A DNA stretch of 64,000 nt from Yoonia sp. SS1-5 (GCF_038443705.2 NZ_CP151767.2:3525501-3589500); one strand, 5' to 3'. Positions 35,249-46,398 are shown, counted from the first letter of the stretch. Translations and numbers: made by a program. Notes: generated by a model from the letters alone, not told the origin.

Positions 35249-35652
35249 GGCGCGCGCAACTCCTGTTTAAGGACGAGATAAGACAGAATGGCCGCGCCGA
35301 TTGCAAACGCAATACCCACCAGCGTTGCGAGCAGTGCAAAGCTACCTGTGGGTGTCCACGCTGCGATCAACATAGGCGTGCTGGTAAAGAGAAACTGCAT
35401 GCCCAAGAGCCATACCACTGCGCCAGAGCGAAGCAACATTGCAAGACAACAGATCGCAAGCGATATTGGCCCGGTCATAACCGAAAACTGAGCGATCCAC
35501 AGTGTCGTGCCTGCCGCATTGGCTGTTAGTTGCGGGATCTGATCCCACACGAACTGCGTCGCACGCGCGGCCCCGATGATCATCAAGGAGAGACAAACCC
35601 GGTAGACCCATTTGGAAACGGCTGTGCGGCGGCTGATATGTTCAGACAAGGA
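35245..35652 (-). CDS. Hypothetical four-helix membrane protein
   Basis: About 135 residues with four predicted membrane helices ('VYRVCLSLMIIGAARATQFVW', 'LWIAQFSVMTGPISLAICCLAM', 'GAVVWLLGMQFLFTSTPMLIAAW', 'FALLATLVGIAFAIGAAILSYLVL'). No family recognised. The TTG at 35650-35652 is chosen because 'GAGGA' lies 7 bases upstream; a GTG at 35685 would add 11 residues. The stop overlaps the MAPEG gene start. It lies about 235 bp downstream of sucB, beyond the palindromic repeat. Confidence 0.6.
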   Translation of the reverse strand, partial: SLSEHISRRTAVSKWVYRVCLSLMIIGAARATQFVWDQIPQLTANAAGTTLWIAQFSVMTGPISLAICCLAMLLRSGAVVWLLGMQFLFTSTPMLIAAWTPTGSFALLATLVGIAFAIGAAILSYLVLKQELRAP

Positions 35653-35784
35653 TGTGTCCTCGTTTTGATGCGGGTGGCGCTGCACGGTTTGGGTTTGATT
35701 TGCGCGGCCATGGCCAAGGGTGATCAGATGGCTATGTGCTAAGGTGGCGGATCAATTCATTGTTTTATGATAGCATTGCGTTTG

Positions 35785-35880
35785 CGGGCATGTCCCGCCC
35801 GGCATCGCCGGGCAGCGCCCGGACCGCCCCCATGGGGAGGGCGCTTCGCACCCACCCCGAGGTCCGGGAACTGCCCTTTT
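35785..35880. repeat. Palindromic intergenic repeat, copy A
   Basis: Downstream of sucB the sequence folds into consecutive hairpins: GCCCGGC / GCCGGGC (35797-35803 and 35807-35813, 3-base loop), then GGGCAGCGCCCGGAC (35810-35824) against GTCCGGGAACTGCCC (35862-35876), which pair with a few mismatches, with a C/G-rich inner hairpin. A diverged copy with the same order of blocks is at 40639-40705. Because it follows sucB on the minus strand it may act as a terminator or message stabiliser as well as being a dispersed repeat. Confidence 0.65.
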
Positions 35881-35887
35881 TGTTGTA

Positions 35888-37078
35888 TTAGAGATCCATC
35901 AACAACCGCCGTGGATCCTCCAGCGCTTCTTTCACCCGCACAAGGAAGGTCACCGCCCCCTTGCCGTCCACGATCCGGTGGTCGTAGGACAGGGCCAGAT
36001 ACATCATGGGGCGGATGACGACTTCGCCGTTGATCGCCATGGGCCGGTCCTGGATTTTGTGCATGCCAAGGATACCCGATTGCGGCGGGTTCAGGATGGG
36101 GGAGGACATCAGCGAGCCGTAGACCCCACCGTTGGAGATCGTGAAGGTCCCACCCTGCATTTCCGCCATACTCAGCTTGCCATCGCGGGCCTTGGCGCCT
36201 TTTTCGGCGATGGCTTTTTCGATGGCGGCGAATGACATCTGGTCAGCGTCGTTGATCACGGGGACGACAAGGCCCGTCGGCGTGCCTGCAGCGATGCCCA
36301 TATTGACGTAGTTTTTGTAGACCACATCGGTGCCGTCAATCTCTGCGTTGACCTCCGGCACTTCGTTCAGGGCATGGATACAGGCCTTGGTGAAGAAAGA
36401 CATGAAGCCCAGTTTCACGCCATGCTTTTTCAGGAAAAGGTCCTTGTATTCGTTGCGCAGGGCCATGACCTCGGTCATGTCGACCTCGTTATAGGTGGTC
36501 AGCATGGCGGCCGTGTTCTGGCTGTCTTTCAGACGCTTGGCGATGGTCTGGCGCAAACGGGTCATCTTGACCCGTTCCTCGCGCGCGGCCTGATCTGCGG
36601 CCACCGGTGCGCGCGGTGCAGCAGCGGGGGCAGGGGCGGCGGCCCCGGACAGCGCGTTCAGCACATCCTCTTTCATCACCCGGCCATCCTTGCCGGTGCC
36701 TTGCACGTCGGTCAGGTTGTTTTCAGCCATCAGTTTCTTGGCGGATGGGGCGTCTTCGACATCCTTGGCAGCTGCTGCGGGGGCAGGGGCGGCCTCTGCC
36801 TTGGGTTCTTCTTTCTTGGCAGCCGGAGCGGGTGCCGCATCACCTTCGGCGATTTGGGCCAGCAGCGCGTCAACGCCAACGGTCTCGCCCTCGGCAGCGA
36901 CAATTTCGGACAAGGTTCCGGCGACGGGGCTTGGCACCTCGACCGTCACTTTGTCGGTTTCCAGTTCACACAGCATTTCGTCCACCGCCACGGCATCGCC
37001 GGGCTGTTTGAACCATGTGGCGACAGTGGCCTCGGTCACGGATTCGCCAAGGGTAGGGACGCGGACTTCGGTGCTCAT
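35888..37078 (-). CDS. sucB: 2-Oxoglutarate dehydrogenase E2 (dihydrolipoamide succinyltransferase)
   Basis: The E2 core of the 2-oxoglutarate dehydrogenase complex, 396 residues. Domains in order: lipoyl domain with the lipoylated lysine in '[14 protein letters not shown]' (Lys43), an Ala/Pro linker, peripheral-subunit-binding domain ('[30 protein letters not shown]'), a second Ala/Pro linker, and the catalytic domain ending in '[15 protein letters not shown]' with the active-site His and Asp. The start overlaps the sucA stop (ATGA). The E1 and E3 partners are sucA and lpdA in the same run. Confidence 0.95.
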   Translation of the reverse strand: MSTEVRVPTLGESVTEATVATWFKQPGDAVAVDEMLCELETDKVTVEVPSPVAGTLSEIVAAEGETVGVDALLAQIAEGDAAPAPAAKKEEPKAEAAPAPAAAAKDVEDAPSAKKLMAENNLTDVQGTGKDGRVMKEDVLNALSGAAAPAPAAAPRAPVAADQAAREERVKMTRLRQTIAKRLKDSQNTAAMLTTYNEVDMTEVMALRNEYKDLFLKKHGVKLGFMSFFTKACIHALNEVPEVNAEIDGTDVVYKNYVNMGIAAGTPTGLVVPVINDADQMSFAAIEKAIAEKGAKARDGKLSMAEMQGGTFTISNGGVYGSLMSSPILNPPQSGILGMHKIQDRPMAINGEVVIRPMMYLALSYDHRIVDGKGAVTFLVRVKEALEDPRRLLMDL

Positions 37079-40035
37079 GACTTGCTTCCTTCGAGTGTCA
37101 GCGCATCATTCACGAGCGCTTCTTGTTGTGCTTTGTGTTGGCTGGCCAGACCCGTCGCAGGCGAGGCTGCGGCGGCGCGTCCGGCGTAATGCGGACGGGT
37201 GTTCTTGGCTTTGATGCGGGTCAGAACCCATTCGATATTGGGCTCCATGAACGACCAGGCGCCCTGGTTCTTGGGTTCTTCCTGACACCAGACCATGTCT
37301 GCGTTCTTGAACCGTTCAAGCTCGTTCACTGCCGATTGGGCGGGGAATGGATAGAACTGTTCGAAGCGCAGGATGTAGATATCCTTGATCCCGCGGTTGT
37401 CGCGTTCTTCCAGCAGGTCGTAATAGACCTTGCCGGAACACATCACGACGCGCTTGATTTTGTCATCGGCCACCAGTTTCGTGTCCGAATTGCCCTGTTG
37501 TGCGTCGTCCCACAGTACCCGGTGGAAAGAGGACCCGGTTGTGAATTCCTCTTTCTTCGAGACGGCCAGTTTGTGCCGCAACAGCGACTTTGGCGTCATC
37601 AGGATCAGTGGTTTGCGGAATGTCCGGTGCAGCTGACGCCGCAAAAGGTGGAAGTAGTTCGCAGGCGTCGTACAGTTGGCCACGATCCAATTGTCCCCGC
37701 CGCACATGGTCAGGAACCGTTCCAGACGGGCCGATGAGTGTTCCGGCCCTTGCCCTTCATACCCGTGGGGCAACAGGCAGACGAGGCCGGACATGCGCAA
37801 CCATTTCGACTCACCTGACGAAATGAACTGGTCGAACATGATCTGCGCGCCATTGGCAAAGTCGCCGAACTGCGCTTCCCACAAGGTCAGCGCGTTGGGT
37901 TCGGCCAGTGAGTAGCCATATTCAAAGCCCAGCACCGCATATTCCGACAGCATGGAGTCGATGACTTCATAATGTGCCTGACCATCGCGGATGTGGTTCA
38001 GCGGGTAGTAGCGGTCTTCGGTTTCCTGATTGATCAGCCCCGAATGACGGTGGCTGAAGGTGCCGCGCGTACAGTCCTGACCGGACAGACGAACGGGGTA
38101 GCCCTCGGTCAGTAGTGACCCGAAGGCGAGCGCTTCGCCCGTTGCCCAGTCAATCCCTTCGCCGGTGTCGAACATCTTGGCTTTCGCATCCAGCAGACGC
38201 CCAACAGTCTTGTGCAGCGGAAAGTTATCCGGAGCCTTTGACAAGGCCTCGCCCACGGCGTTGAAGGTTGCCTCTTCGATTGCGGTGACGCCGCGTTGGT
38301 AATCCTCTTCCTTGCGGTCAAGATGAGACCACTTGCCGTCCAGCCAATCGGCCTTGTTGGGTTTGTAGGACTTACCTGCCTCGAACTCCTCGTTCAGATG
38401 CGCCTGAAACGCGGCTTTCATATCCTCGATCTCGCCTTCGGGGATCAGCCCGTCATTCACGAGCCGCTCGGTGTAGAGGGTCAAGGTTGTCTTTTGCTTC
38501 TTGATCTTCTTGTACATCAAAGGGTTGGTGAACATCGGCTCATCCCCTTCGTTATGTCCAAACCGGCGGTAGCAGATGATATCCAGCACCACGTCCTTGT
38601 GGAACTTCTGGCGGAATTCCGTAGCGACGCGTGCGGCATGAACGACGGCCTCTGGATCGTCGCCGTTGACGTGGAAAATCGGCGCCTCGACCATCAGCGC
38701 GATGTCGGTGGGGTAGGGGCTGGACCGGCTGAAATGCGGGGCCGTGGTGAACCCGATCTGGTTGTTGACCACGATATGCATGGTTCCACCGGTCTTGTGC
38801 CCTTTGAGGCCCGACAGACCAAACCCTTCGGCCACCACGCCTTGCCCTGCAAAGGCCGCGTCACCGTGCAGAAGGATGCCCATCACGCGGGTGCGGTCTT
38901 CGTCATTCTTCTGGTCCTGCTTGGCGCGAACCTTGCCCAGCACAACGGGGTTCACCGCCTCAAGGTGGCTGGGGTTTGCGGTCAATGACAGGTGCACTTC
39001 GTTATCGTCAAACGTGCGGTCGGAGGAGGCGCCGAGGTGGTACTTCACATCGCCTGATCCATCCACGTCTTCGGGTTTGAACGACCCGCCCTGGAATTCG
39101 TTAAAGATCGCCCGGTAGGGTTTTTCCATGACGTTGGCCAGTACCGATAGACGGCCGCGATGGGGCATGCCGATGATGATTTCATCCAGCCCCAGCTGCC
39201 CGCCGCGCTTGATGATCTGCTCCATCGCAGGGATCAGGCTTTCGCCGCCATCAAGGCCGAACCGTTTGGTGCCCATATATTTGACATGCAGGAATTTTTC
39301 GAAGCCTTCAGCCTCGACCAGGCTGTTCAGGATCGCCTTGCGGCCATTCTTGGTGAACGCGATTTCCTTGCCGTAGCCTTCGATCCGTTCTTTCAGCCAG
39401 CCGGCCTCTTCGGGGTTGGAAATATGCATGTATTGCAGGGCGAATGTGCCGCAATATGTCCGCTGCACGATGGCGAGAATTTCGTTCATCGTGGCCATTT
39501 CCAGGCCGAGGACATTGTCGATAAAGATCGGGCGGTCCATGTCGGCGGCGGTAAAGCCGTAGCTGGCCGGGTCAAGTTCCGGGTGCGGCGTGTTTTCGCG
39601 CATGCCCAACGGATCAAGATCAGCGATAAGGTGGCCACGGATGCGGTAAGCGCGGATGATCATCAGCGCGCGGATCGAGTCGAGGACAGCGTGGCGCACT
39701 TGATCCTCGGACAGGTTCACGCCTTTTTCGGCGGCCTTATTCTTGATCTTCTTGCTCGCAACCTCAGGCTCTGCGGCCCATTGCCCATCAAGGGCTGCTG
39801 TCAGGTCGTCATTGGGAACAGGCGGCCAATCCGTACGGGCCCAAGAGGGGCCGGTTGCCTCTGCCTTGGCGTCTTGAGGGGCGTCGCCCAGCGACCGGAA
39901 GAAGGATTGCCACTGTTCGTCCACTGCGCCGGGGTTGTCGGCGTAGCGGGCGTAGAGCTGTTCAATGTATTCCGCGTTGTGGCCTTGCATGAAGGATGAG
40001 GCGTGGAAGATGTCGTTAGGAGAATGGTCGTTCAT
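37075..40035 (-). CDS. sucA: 2-Oxoglutarate dehydrogenase E1
   Basis: Thiamine-diphosphate-dependent decarboxylase subunit of 986 residues that takes 2-oxoglutarate into the TCA cycle. It starts with the E1o N-terminal element '[29 protein letters not shown]', has the ThDP-binding '[15 protein letters not shown]' and '...NNQIGFTT', '[16 protein letters not shown]' and the C-terminal '[17 protein letters not shown]'. The stop overlaps sucB and the start overlaps the DUF805 gene stop, so translation is coupled on both sides. Transcription is likely from the sucC promoter region at 43.3-43.45 kb. Confidence 0.95.
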   Translation of the reverse strand: MNDHSPNDIFHASSFMQGHNAEYIEQLYARYADNPGAVDEQWQSFFRSLGDAPQDAKAEATGPSWARTDWPPVPNDDLTAALDGQWAAEPEVASKKIKNKAAEKGVNLSEDQVRHAVLDSIRALMIIRAYRIRGHLIADLDPLGMRENTPHPELDPASYGFTAADMDRPIFIDNVLGLEMATMNEILAIVQRTYCGTFALQYMHISNPEEAGWLKERIEGYGKEIAFTKNGRKAILNSLVEAEGFEKFLHVKYMGTKRFGLDGGESLIPAMEQIIKRGGQLGLDEIIIGMPHRGRLSVLANVMEKPYRAIFNEFQGGSFKPEDVDGSGDVKYHLGASSDRTFDDNEVHLSLTANPSHLEAVNPVVLGKVRAKQDQKNDEDRTRVMGILLHGDAAFAGQGVVAEGFGLSGLKGHKTGGTMHIVVNNQIGFTTAPHFSRSSPYPTDIALMVEAPIFHVNGDDPEAVVHAARVATEFRQKFHKDVVLDIICYRRFGHNEGDEPMFTNPLMYKKIKKQKTTLTLYTERLVNDGLIPEGEIEDMKAAFQAHLNEEFEAGKSYKPNKADWLDGKWSHLDRKEEDYQRGVTAIEEATFNAVGEALSKAPDNFPLHKTVGRLLDAKAKMFDTGEGIDWATGEALAFGSLLTEGYPVRLSGQDCTRGTFSHRHSGLINQETEDRYYPLNHIRDGQAHYEVIDSMLSEYAVLGFEYGYSLAEPNALTLWEAQFGDFANGAQIMFDQFISSGESKWLRMSGLVCLLPHGYEGQGPEHSSARLERFLTMCGGDNWIVANCTTPANYFHLLRRQLHRTFRKPLILMTPKSLLRHKLAVSKKEEFTTGSSFHRVLWDDAQQGNSDTKLVADDKIKRVVMCSGKVYYDLLEERDNRGIKDIYILRFEQFYPFPAQSAVNELERFKNADMVWCQEEPKNQGAWSFMEPNIEWVLTRIKAKNTRPHYAGRAAAASPATGLASQHKAQQEALVNDALTLEGSKS

Positions 40036-40619
40036 GAGGATGCCTCATTTGGGTTGGGGCCGTATTCCGTGCGGCCTTCTTCGGAGGGGCGAGTGAGAAG
40101 AATGAGAAGGATGAGAGGACAAATCAACCAAACAAGCCAAGAGGCGATGCTTAATATAAAGCCGATGGTTATTGCTAATCCTGCCGATAAGTTGAAAATC
40201 AAATGAATGGATCCGACGGCTAGTAGTGCGGAGGCAGGACCGATCAGGAGCATTGTAAGACCAAACCAACCCGACGAACCGACATCATGCAAGCGGCGAA
40301 CCGTTGCAGCGGTGATGAGGCAATAGAACGCTATAATGATAGTGATCGAAATCATATTCCATTTAACGCTGTATAAATGCCATTCAGTTTGGCGCTCCAA
40401 CTCACGTGTCGTTTCTCCGGTCACCGCGCTCGTCTTTATCACCATAAGTTCCGCAGTTTCCGTGGATAAAATCGTTGCGTGAGGCCAGAGCAAAGCAAAT
40501 GTCACAACCAACAAAAGCCCACCATACCACCAAAACTCTGACCGCGAAGCACGGCCCTTGAATTGAAATGACTTGGCGAGGCAAGTCTTGATGGCGTCGG
40601 CGGGTCCCATCAAAGACAT
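40032..40619 (-). CDS. DUF805 family membrane protein
   Basis: A 195-residue inner-membrane protein with four helices; the N-terminus 'CLAKSFQFKGRASRSEFWWYGGLLLV' is the DUF805 signature, and 'ATVRRLHDVGSSGWFGLTMLL' is the second conserved part. The function of the family is unknown. Unusually, the gene lies inside the suc operon between sucD and sucA and its stop overlaps the sucA start (ATGA). Starts at 40619 or 40610 are possible. The palindromic repeat copy B lies just upstream. Confidence 0.82.
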   Translation of the reverse strand: MSLMGPADAIKTCLAKSFQFKGRASRSEFWWYGGLLLVVTFALLWPHATILSTETAELMVIKTSAVTGETTRELERQTEWHLYSVKWNMISITIIIAFYCLITAATVRRLHDVGSSGWFGLTMLLIGPASALLAVGSIHLIFNLSAGLAITIGFILSIASWLVWLICPLILLILLTRPSEEGRTEYGPNPNEASS

Positions 40620-40638
40620 CCTTCGGCCCGGAGGATAG

Positions 40639-40705
40639 GCCGGGCAGCGTCCGACGCTCTCCAAGGGGCGGCACTTTGCAACCACCCAAGGTCGGGCGCT
40701 ACCCT
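40639..40705. repeat. Palindromic intergenic repeat, copy B
   Basis: GCCGGGCAGCGTCCGAC at 40639-40655 and GTCGGGCGCTACCC at 40691-40704 are imperfect inverted arms around an inner GGGGCGGC...ACC block. Order and sequence of blocks match copy A at 35807-35880. It lies in the 113-bp gap between sucD and the DUF805 gene, within the suc operon. Confidence 0.62.
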
Positions 40706-40732
40706 CAGGTAGGATGCAGCACCGTTTTTCAT

Positions 40733-41614
40733 TTATCCAATCGCTTCCAGCACAGCTTCACCCAAAGTCGCAGGGCTGTCGGCCACGATGATCCCGGCAG
40801 ATTTCATCGCCTCGATCTTGCTTTCTGCATCGCCTTTACCTCCCGCGACAATCGCACCGGCGTGGCCCATACGGCGGCCCGGAGGGGCGGTGCGCCCGGC
40901 GATGAAACCGGCTGTGGGCTTCCAGCGGCCCTTCTTCTTTTGAGCGGTCAGGAATTCGGCGGCCTCTTCTTCGGCGGATCCGCCGATCTCGCCGATCATG
41001 ATCATCGAATGGGTTTCATCGTCGTCCAGGAACATGTCGAGCACGTCGATATGCTCTGTCCCTTTGATCGGGTCGCCACCGATGCCCACCGCCGTAGACT
41101 GGCCGAGACCGGAGTCCGAGGTCTGCTTGACCGCCTCATAGGTCAGCGTACCGGACCGGGACACAACACCGACGGAGCCACGTTTGTGGATGTGGCCGGG
41201 CATGATGCCGATCTTGCAAGCATCAGGTGTGATAATGCCGGGGCAGTTGGGGCCGATCAGGCGGCTGGCGGACCCTTCCAGCGCGCGTTTCACACGCATC
41301 ATGTCCAGCACCGGGATGCCTTCGGTGATGCAGATGATCAGTTCCATCTCGGCATCAATCGCCTCGAGGATCGAATCCGCCGCGAAGGGTGGAGGGACAT
41401 AGATGACCGATGCGTTGGCTTCGGTTTTTGCCTTCGCCTCGTGGACCGAGTTGAAGATCGGCAGGTCGAGATGCGTCTGGCCACCTTTGCCGGGGGTGAC
41501 CCCGCCGACCATTTTGGTGCCATAGGCAATGGCCTGTTCAGAGTGGAACGTGCCTTGCGACCCGGTGAGGCCCTGGCAGATGACTTTGGTGTTTTCGTTT
41601 ACGAGAATGGCCAT
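40733..41614 (-). CDS. sucD: Succinyl-CoA ligase alpha subunit
   Basis: Catalytic alpha subunit (293 aa) of succinyl-CoA synthetase. It begins '[29 protein letters not shown]' (CoA-binding), has 'GGVTPGKGG', '[10 protein letters not shown]' and the phosphorylated-histidine region '[14 protein letters not shown]'. The ATG at 41612-41614 fits all homologues. It is separated from its partner sucC by a lipoprotein gene, an arrangement discussed under findings. Confidence 0.95.
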   Translation of the reverse strand: MAILVNENTKVICQGLTGSQGTFHSEQAIAYGTKMVGGVTPGKGGQTHLDLPIFNSVHEAKAKTEANASVIYVPPPFAADSILEAIDAEMELIICITEGIPVLDMMRVKRALEGSASRLIGPNCPGIITPDACKIGIMPGHIHKRGSVGVVSRSGTLTYEAVKQTSDSGLGQSTAVGIGGDPIKGTEHIDVLDMFLDDDETHSMIMIGEIGGSAEEEAAEFLTAQKKKGRWKPTAGFIAGRTAPPGRRMGHAGAIVAGGKGDAESKIEAMKSAGIIVADSPATLGEAVLEAIG

Positions 41615-41678
41615 TATGCGGTCCTTCGTTCTAAGTCTGGGGCGCAACGCCTGTTGCGCAATTTATTCTGCTTTTGTG

Positions 41679-42098
41679 TCAACCACTTATGATGGCAAGC
41701 TGATAAGTGCCTTCCCCTGCGCTGTTCCCTATGCCGGTTTGGTGGAGAAGTTCACCTCGTGGATAACCCGTGAATACTGATACAATGCCCGCGAGACCGG
41801 CCCTTTGAGGTGCCCCGTAGCGTTGCTGCAGCGTCCCGCGAACATCGACGTTTTTCGGCGCACGGGCGCGCATTGAGCAAAGCGTTGTGCCATCAGTACG
41901 GCTATCGATTTTGAAAAGAAAAGCGTCATCCGGGTTATCTGCCTTTCCATCCAGGCAAACGGCTTCAAATTCGGCAAGTCCGGCGTCAAGCGGCGTAGAC
42001 GGCAATGTAAGTACCGTCATCGCCTCGCTTTTGGGTTGGGGGCCACACGCTGCCAGGGCCACGAGAAGCATCGTGGTTGCGTGAATTGAGCGGATCAT
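41679..42098 (-). CDS. Small lipoprotein encoded between sucC and sucD
   Basis: A 139-residue predicted lipoprotein: signal '[18 protein letters not shown]' with lipobox ending at Cys18, mature part with two more Cys ('[10 protein letters not shown]', 'GTTLCSMRA') that could pair. No family recognised. The start overlaps the sucC stop (ATGA), so it is translated with sucC; 64 bp separate it from sucD. Its function and its link to the TCA operon are unknown. Confidence 0.7.
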   Translation of the reverse strand: MIRSIHATTMLLVALAACGPQPKSEAMTVLTLPSTPLDAGLAEFEAVCLDGKADNPDDAFLFKIDSRTDGTTLCSMRARAPKNVDVRGTLQQRYGAPQRAGLAGIVSVFTGYPRGELLHQTGIGNSAGEGTYQLAIISG

Positions 42099-43288
42099 CC
42101 CTTTACCGCCTTCACGATCTTCTGCGCCCCATCCTTCAGGTCATCCGCCGCAATCACGTCCACGTCGGAATTGTTGATGATATCCTTGCCCTGTTGCACG
42201 TTTGTGCCTTCCAGGCGAACCACCAGCGGCACTTTCAGGCCGACCTCTTTCACTGCGGCGACTACGCCTTCGGCGATGACGTCGCAGCGCATGATGCCGC
42301 CGAAGATGTTGACGAGGATCCCTTTGACCTGCGGGTCAGAAGTGATGATCTTGAACGCCTCTGTCACCTTTTCCTTGGTGGCACCCCCACCCACGTCGAG
42401 GAAGTTGGCAGGTTCGGCCCCGTAGAGCTTGATGATGTCCATCGTCGCCATGGCCAGACCCGCGCCGTTGACCATGCAGCCAATCTCACCGTCAAGCGCG
42501 ATATAGTTCAGGTCGTATTTGGAGGCAGCGAGTTCTTTGGGGTCTTCTTCCGTCTCGTCCCGCAGGGCCGCCACATCGGCATGGCGGTAGACCGCGTTGC
42601 CGTCGAAAGCGACTTTCGCATCCAGTACCTTCAGGTCGCCCTTGTCCGTCACGATCAACGGGTTGATCTCGAGCATTTCCATGTCTTTTTCGGTGAAGGC
42701 TTTGTAGAGCAGTCCCATCAGTTTGACGCATTGCTTGACCTGATTGCCTTCCAGGCCGAGGGCAAAGGCGACACGGCGGCCGTGATAGGGTTGATAGCCG
42801 GTGGCCGGATCAACCGTGAAATTCAGGATTTTCTCGGGGGTGCTGGCGGCAACTTCTTCAATGTCCATGCCGCCTTCGGTCGAGCAGACAAAGCCAATGC
42901 GGCTGGTTTGGCGATCAACCAGCAGGGCCAGATACATTTCCGTTTCAATGCCAGAGCCGTCTTCGATGTAAATCCGGTTGACCTGCTTGCCTGCCGGACC
43001 GGTCTGATGCGTCACCAATGTGCGCCCCAGCATTTTCTTTGCTTCCTGGGCGGCTTCCTCGACCGACTTGGTCAAGCGCACACCGCCAGCCTCGCCTGCA
43101 TCGGCCTCTTTGAACTTGCCTTTGCCACGGCCGCCTGCATGAATTTGCGCCTTGACCACCCAAAGCGGCCCGTCCAGTTCACCAGCAGCGGTCTTGGCGT
43201 CTTCGGCTTTCAGCACGGCGCGGCCGTCGGATACGGGGGCGCCAAAACTGGCGAGGAGCGCTTTGGCCTGATATTCGTGGATATTCAT
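42095..43288 (-). CDS. sucC: Succinyl-CoA ligase beta subunit
   Basis: Nucleotide-binding beta subunit (397 aa) of succinyl-CoA synthetase, with N-terminal ATP-grasp start '[19 protein letters not shown]', '[29 protein letters not shown]', 'EINPLIVT', '[24 protein letters not shown]' and '[15 protein letters not shown]'. The ATG at 43286-43288 is the family start. It is the first gene of the minus-strand suc operon; tandem TGTGATCACA palindromes lie 101-131 bp upstream. Confidence 0.95.
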   Translation of the reverse strand: MNIHEYQAKALLASFGAPVSDGRAVLKAEDAKTAAGELDGPLWVVKAQIHAGGRGKGKFKEADAGEAGGVRLTKSVEEAAQEAKKMLGRTLVTHQTGPAGKQVNRIYIEDGSGIETEMYLALLVDRQTSRIGFVCSTEGGMDIEEVAASTPEKILNFTVDPATGYQPYHGRRVAFALGLEGNQVKQCVKLMGLLYKAFTEKDMEMLEINPLIVTDKGDLKVLDAKVAFDGNAVYRHADVAALRDETEEDPKELAASKYDLNYIALDGEIGCMVNGAGLAMATMDIIKLYGAEPANFLDVGGGATKEKVTEAFKIITSDPQVKGILVNIFGGIMRCDVIAEGVVAAVKEVGLKVPLVVRLEGTNVQQGKDIINNSDVDVIAADDLKDGAQKIVKAVKG

Positions 43289-43388
43289 GAGAGGCATGTC
43301 CAATATGGCTTCGGTTCGGACATCTTAGATCACAGGGGTTCACGGGTTTCTAACGCAAATTCGGGAATTTGGCTGATAATCGAACATT

Positions 43389-43419
43389 TGTGATCACAGT
43401 GGAAAAATGTGTGATCACA
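43389..43419. promoter_or_regulatory. Tandem TGTGATCACA palindromes upstream of sucC
   Basis: Two perfect 10-bp palindromes, at 43389-43398 and 43410-43419, have centres exactly 21 bp apart, so both would face the same side of the helix. They lie between the divergent sucC and glycosyltransferase genes. The same pair with the same 21-bp spacing occurs upstream of sdhC. This looks like a two-dimer operator. In Rhodobacter sphaeroides the GntR-family activator AkgR controls TCA genes; whether it reads this motif is not known to me. Confidence 0.72.
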
Positions 43420-43495
43420 AAATGCTTCGCGATATGTCGCAGCGGCGCATAAAGCCCGTTTGAAAAGATTCGCGCCGGTGCTAACACCTTCCAAT

Positions 43496-44503
43496 ATGGT
43501 TGAACCAACAACAACTTGGTCCGTGGTGGCAATGGTCGACGAGCCGCCCGCGCTGCTACAGGCGTTTGTCGCCTGGCATCTGGGCTTGGGTGCGGCGGAA
43601 ATATTCCTCTACTTCGATAGGCCAGATGATCCGGCGCAGCATATGTTTGCGCATTTGCCGCAGGTCAGGGTGGTCGCCTGTGACGCTGCGCATTGGTCCG
43701 CGCTGGGCAAGAGCAGACCAGCCCGCCATCAGGTCCGACAGGTGCAAAACGCGCGGCATGCTTATGCTCTGACCCGCAGCGCCTGGCTGCTTCACGCGGA
43801 TGCCGATGAATTTGTGTGGGTTGAGGGATCCGTCGCCGATTGTCTGGCCGGGGTGGTGCCAGCGGCGGATTGTTTTGTGCTGCCTGTTGCGGAACGCATT
43901 CACAGGCCCGGCGAAAATGCCGGCACGATACTTGATGGCCCGTTCCGGCGCCCCTTTCCCGGGCGTTTTGAACTGGGCCAGAGGTTGTTTGGGCCAACAT
44001 ACGCCCTGACCAATCGGGGGTTGACCGGGCATCTGCTGGGCAAAGCCTTCGTGCGGACAGGGCGGGATTTGCGCCTGTCAATTCATCGCCCACGTCACGG
44101 GGAACTGCCAGAGCCGCAGATCGCACGCGCTGACAGAACGCAGCTTGAGTTGCTCCACTTTGATGGTCTGACGCCCGAATACTGGATATATAAACTGATG
44201 CGCATGGCCTCGGCACTGGTTCATCGCAATGGCATGCCGCCCTCGCGTCACAGACGTGCGCAGGCCGACGCACTGCTGGCCAATCCTGACGGCGCATTGG
44301 GCCTTTATGATCAATTGAAGGTGATTGATGACGACACCCGTGCCATTCTGCTGGCGCAAGACTTGTTTGCGGCGCCTTCATTTGACCCACAGGGCGCGCT
44401 CGCACAGTTCTTTCCGGGAATGTCTGTTGATCTGTCACCGGGGGCCATTGACGCATGGTTGCGGGACCACAAGAGCGACATTCGGGCGTTCCTGCGGGGT
44501 TAG
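43496..44503 (+). CDS. Glycosyltransferase family 2-like protein
   Basis: A 335-residue protein with the pattern of bacterial Glyco_tranf_2_4-type enzymes: N-terminal 'TWSVVAMVDEPPALLQAFVAWHLGLGAAEIFLYFDRPDD', the metal-binding 'LLHADADEFVW' (DxD) and a His/Arg-rich C-terminal half with 'LSIHRPRHGELP'. Such proteins transfer sugars to cell-surface polymers; donor and acceptor are unknown. The ATG at 43496 fits family N-termini; a TTG at 43460 would add 12 residues. It is divergent from the suc operon and ends at a bidirectional terminator. Confidence 0.75.
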   Translation: MVEPTTTWSVVAMVDEPPALLQAFVAWHLGLGAAEIFLYFDRPDDPAQHMFAHLPQVRVVACDAAHWSALGKSRPARHQVRQVQNARHAYALTRSAWLLHADADEFVWVEGSVADCLAGVVPAADCFVLPVAERIHRPGENAGTILDGPFRRPFPGRFELGQRLFGPTYALTNRGLTGHLLGKAFVRTGRDLRLSIHRPRHGELPEPQIARADRTQLELLHFDGLTPEYWIYKLMRMASALVHRNGMPPSRHRRAQADALLANPDGALGLYDQLKVIDDDTRAILLAQDLFAAPSFDPQGALAQFFPGMSVDLSPGAIDAWLRDHKSDIRAFLRG

Positions 44504-44535
44504 GGCAGTCCAACGTCGGCTGCAGCCAAACACGA

Positions 44536-44563
44536 AAAAAGGGCGCCGATGGGCGCCCTTTTT
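44536..44563. terminator. Bidirectional rho-independent terminator
   Basis: AAAAAGGGCGCC (44536-44547) and GGCGCCCTTTTT (44552-44563) form a perfect 12-bp stem with a 4-base GATG loop. It has A-run/T-run flanks suitable for both strands. It sits between the convergent glycosyltransferase and mdh genes and should terminate both. Confidence 0.92.
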
Positions 44564-44582
44564 AGTGCAATGATCGGGGAAT

Positions 44583-45581
<999 letters not shown>

Positions 45582-45644
45582 CTAGTCTTTTGGTGGCACA
45601 GGTGCAAGGGTAGCGCCGTTCAAGACGGATCAAAAGGGTGTGGC

Positions 45645-46394
45645 GTGGACGATTTGACGTTCTGGATGGCAGCTGTGCTGGCATCTGTCTGTGTAGGGCT
45701 GGCCAAAGGTGGGCTGTCTTTGGTGGGCGCTTTGGCGGTACCGATTCTCGCGCTGACGATCTCGCCGGTGACTGCAGCGGCAATGCTGTTGCCGGTCTTT
45801 GTGGTCTCTGACGTCATCGGATTGATCGCCTATCGCAGGCAAGTCGATCCGGTGGTGTTGAAGATCATGATGGTTGCGATGCCGCTGGGTGTCTTGGTGG
45901 GTTATCTGACTGTCGATATCGTGTCCGACGCGGTTGTGACGACAATCATCGGCGCGATCGGCGCCGTCTTTTCGCTGTCGCTGATCATGCGACGCAAGGC
46001 TGATGTGCCGCCAAAGTCACCCGCATGGCCTGCGGGGCTTTTCTGGGGTGGCATCACGGGGTTCACCAGTTTTGTCAGCCATACCGGTGCCGTGCCATAT
46101 CAGGTCTTCACCTTGCCATTGCGCATGCCCAAGATGATATTTGCGGGAACCGTGACCGTGGCTTTTGCCTATATCAACCTGATCAAGTTGATACCGTATT
46201 TCCTGCTTGGGCAGCTATCCTTGGGCAATCTGAAAATCGCGGTGATCCTGCTTGCCCCTGCGGCGATTGGTGTCGCTGCTGGTCTGAAACTGGTGAAAAT
46301 CCTGCCCGAGCGGCTGTTCTTTCGCTTTATCACCGGCGCGTTGCTGGTTTTGTCCTGCAAACTGCTTTGGGATGGGCTGACGTCGCTGATATAA
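45645..46394 (+). CDS. TauE/SafE family sulfite exporter-like membrane protein
   Basis: A membrane protein of 249 residues with about eight helices; the N-terminal 'VCVGLAKGGLSLVGALAVPILAL' and the repeat-half 'GLFWGGITGFTSFVSHTGAVPYQVFTLPLRM' are typical of the TauE/SafE (DUF81) family, which exports sulfite or sulfur-containing anions. Substrate is unknown. The GTG at 45645 ('VDDLTFWMAAV') is preferred, with 'AAAGGG' upstream; the frame stays open far to the left but that part is antisense to mdh and has no coding character. Confidence 0.85.
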   Translation: MDDLTFWMAAVLASVCVGLAKGGLSLVGALAVPILALTISPVTAAAMLLPVFVVSDVIGLIAYRRQVDPVVLKIMMVAMPLGVLVGYLTVDIVSDAVVTTIIGAIGAVFSLSLIMRRKADVPPKSPAWPAGLFWGGITGFTSFVSHTGAVPYQVFTLPLRMPKMIFAGTVTVAFAYINLIKLIPYFLLGQLSLGNLKIAVILLAPAAIGVAAGLKLVKILPERLFFRFITGALLVLSCKLLWDGLTSLI

Positions 46395-46398
46395 AGAA

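Noticed and set aside
36374-37189. Long plus-strand frame opposite sucB
   Set aside because: It mirrors codon structure of sucB, has no ribosome site, and its translation shows only low-complexity Gly/Leu runs.
39160-39999. Long plus-strand frame opposite sucA
   Set aside because: It is an antisense shadow of a strongly conserved gene and shows no recognisable domain.
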